Of a stretch of 64,000 nt of DNA, positions 63,647-64,000 are shown piece by piece (positions within the stretch are counted from its first letter, which is position 1; each line of letters begins with the position of its first letter). The DNA lies in assembly GCF_002846365.1 (NCBI RefSeq), contig NZ_PJMW01000002.1:4030001-4094000 (forward strand), read 5' to 3'. The position numbers and the translations under genes are program-made. The DNA is from Nocardia fluminea (lineage in GTDB: Bacteria; Actinomycetota; Actinomycetes; Mycobacteriales; Mycobacteriaceae). Below the pieces are notes generated by a model. The model was given only the letters and a program-made list of their open reading frames with translations. It was not told where the DNA came from and searched no databases.

Positions 63647-64000
63647 CTACCGAGCGGCGTCGAAGAAGTGGGCGGGGTCGAGGGTGTGCAGCGGCGTCCA
63701 GCGTGGCTCCTGCGCGGGGGCATCGGAGTCGGCGGTCGCGTCGAAGTAGCCCTGTAGTTCCAGTGCGACGCGCGGATTCTCGTCGACCTTGCGAGCGATC
63801 GTGTACAGCGTCGCGAACACGTGGACGCAGCGAGCGGTCCGCGCCGAGCAGGAACAATCGGTGCTCACCAGGGCCGGCGCGGGGGAGTGACCCGCGCCGA
63901 CCAACGCCCGGTGCGTCTCGTCGGTGAGGACGGTCGGGTCGGTGATCGTGTGCCCGATCGCGGTCACCGCCGCCCGCGACAGCGGTGCCACCTCGATATG
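63647..64000 (-). CDS. SWIM zinc-finger protein, 3' part (cut by window edge)
   Basis: The frame is open through the right edge of the window, so only the last 117 residues are seen. They contain a SWIM zinc finger CSCSARTARCVH (C-x-C-x6-C-x-H) about 50 residues from the left end, followed by a helical C-terminal part. In relatives the SWIM protein accompanies an SF2/SNF2 helicase gene, which could lie just outside the window. The start is not visible. It converges on the SDR gene with 15 bp between the stops. Confidence 0.8.
   Translation of the reverse strand, partial: HIEVAPLSRAAVTAIGHTITDPTVLTDETHRALVGAGHSPAPALVSTDCSCSARTARCVHVFATLYTIARKVDENPRVALELQGYFDATADSDAPAQEPRWTPLHTLDPAHFFDAAR

Overview
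This 64 kb window is high-GC, densely coded actinobacterial DNA. Gene content and order point to the Mycobacteriales, most likely Nocardia or a close relative. The evidence for this is mycobacterial-type SOS boxes beside a DivS-like gene and nrdR, the ahpD-ahpC/oxyR locus with mycobacterial cysteine spacing, an ideR-galE pair, a sigB-type sigma factor, PAC2, DUF3516 helicase, DUF4192, DUF3039 and DUF3099 genes, and a giant non-ribosomal peptide synthetase (NRPS). The species call is an inference from gene content only. No rRNA, tRNA, CRISPR array or insertion sequence was recognised.

Layout. 0-3 kb: two SOS boxes, a DivS-like SOS membrane protein, a secreted protein of unknown role and nrdR. 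2.9-12.7 kb: hrpA helicase, a small multispanning membrane protein, a class III aminotransferase, a GNAT, a DUF5134 protein, an unusual SigK-like/RskA-like fused protein, and a PhzF-family protein. 12.8-15 kb: the peroxide-defence locus ahpC-ahpD with divergent oxyR. 15.0-33.9 kb: an AT-richer 770 bp leader and one 18.2 kb gene for a five-module NRPS (C-A-T-E / C-A-T / C-A-T / C-A-T / C-A-T-TE). 34-36 kb: biotin ECF transporter bioY-bioM-bioN under a BioQ-type operator. 36-38.4 kb: a TetR regulator and an SDR sharing the same palindromic operator, a tautomerase and an unknown protein. 38.4-40.8 kb: a polyamine operon (ornithine-decarboxylase-like enzyme, then a SpeD-SpeE fusion) ending in a 20 bp perfect hairpin. 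40.9-49.7 kb: DUF3516 helicase, PAC2, lipoprotein, DUF4192, ideR-galE and acuC. 49.7-55.7 kb: a GNAT/acyl-CoA-synthetase-like fusion carrying an in-frame 30 bp minisatellite, sigB and a methyltransferase. 55.9-64 kb: VOC protein, MFS transporter, DUF3099, DUF3039, YihY/BrkB protein, SF2 helicase, a divergent TetR/SDR pair with paired operators, and the 3' part of a SWIM zinc-finger gene cut by the right edge.

How the parts work together. Much of the window is stress and regulation housekeeping (SOS, peroxide, iron, sigma factor, dNTP supply), into which one biosynthetic gene, the NRPS, is set. The NRPS has a thioesterase, so its chain can be released without another synthetase. No MbtH, exporter, PPTase or precursor genes lie beside it. 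The adjacent acuC and acetyltransferase-fusion genes overlap by 8 bp and look like an eraser/writer pair for protein lysine acetylation.

The points most worth a second look are the sigma/anti-sigma fusion, the apparent loss of an epimerization domain from NRPS module 2, the minisatellite inside the acetyltransferase fusion, the SpeD-SpeE fusion, and an SDR lacking its catalytic tyrosine.
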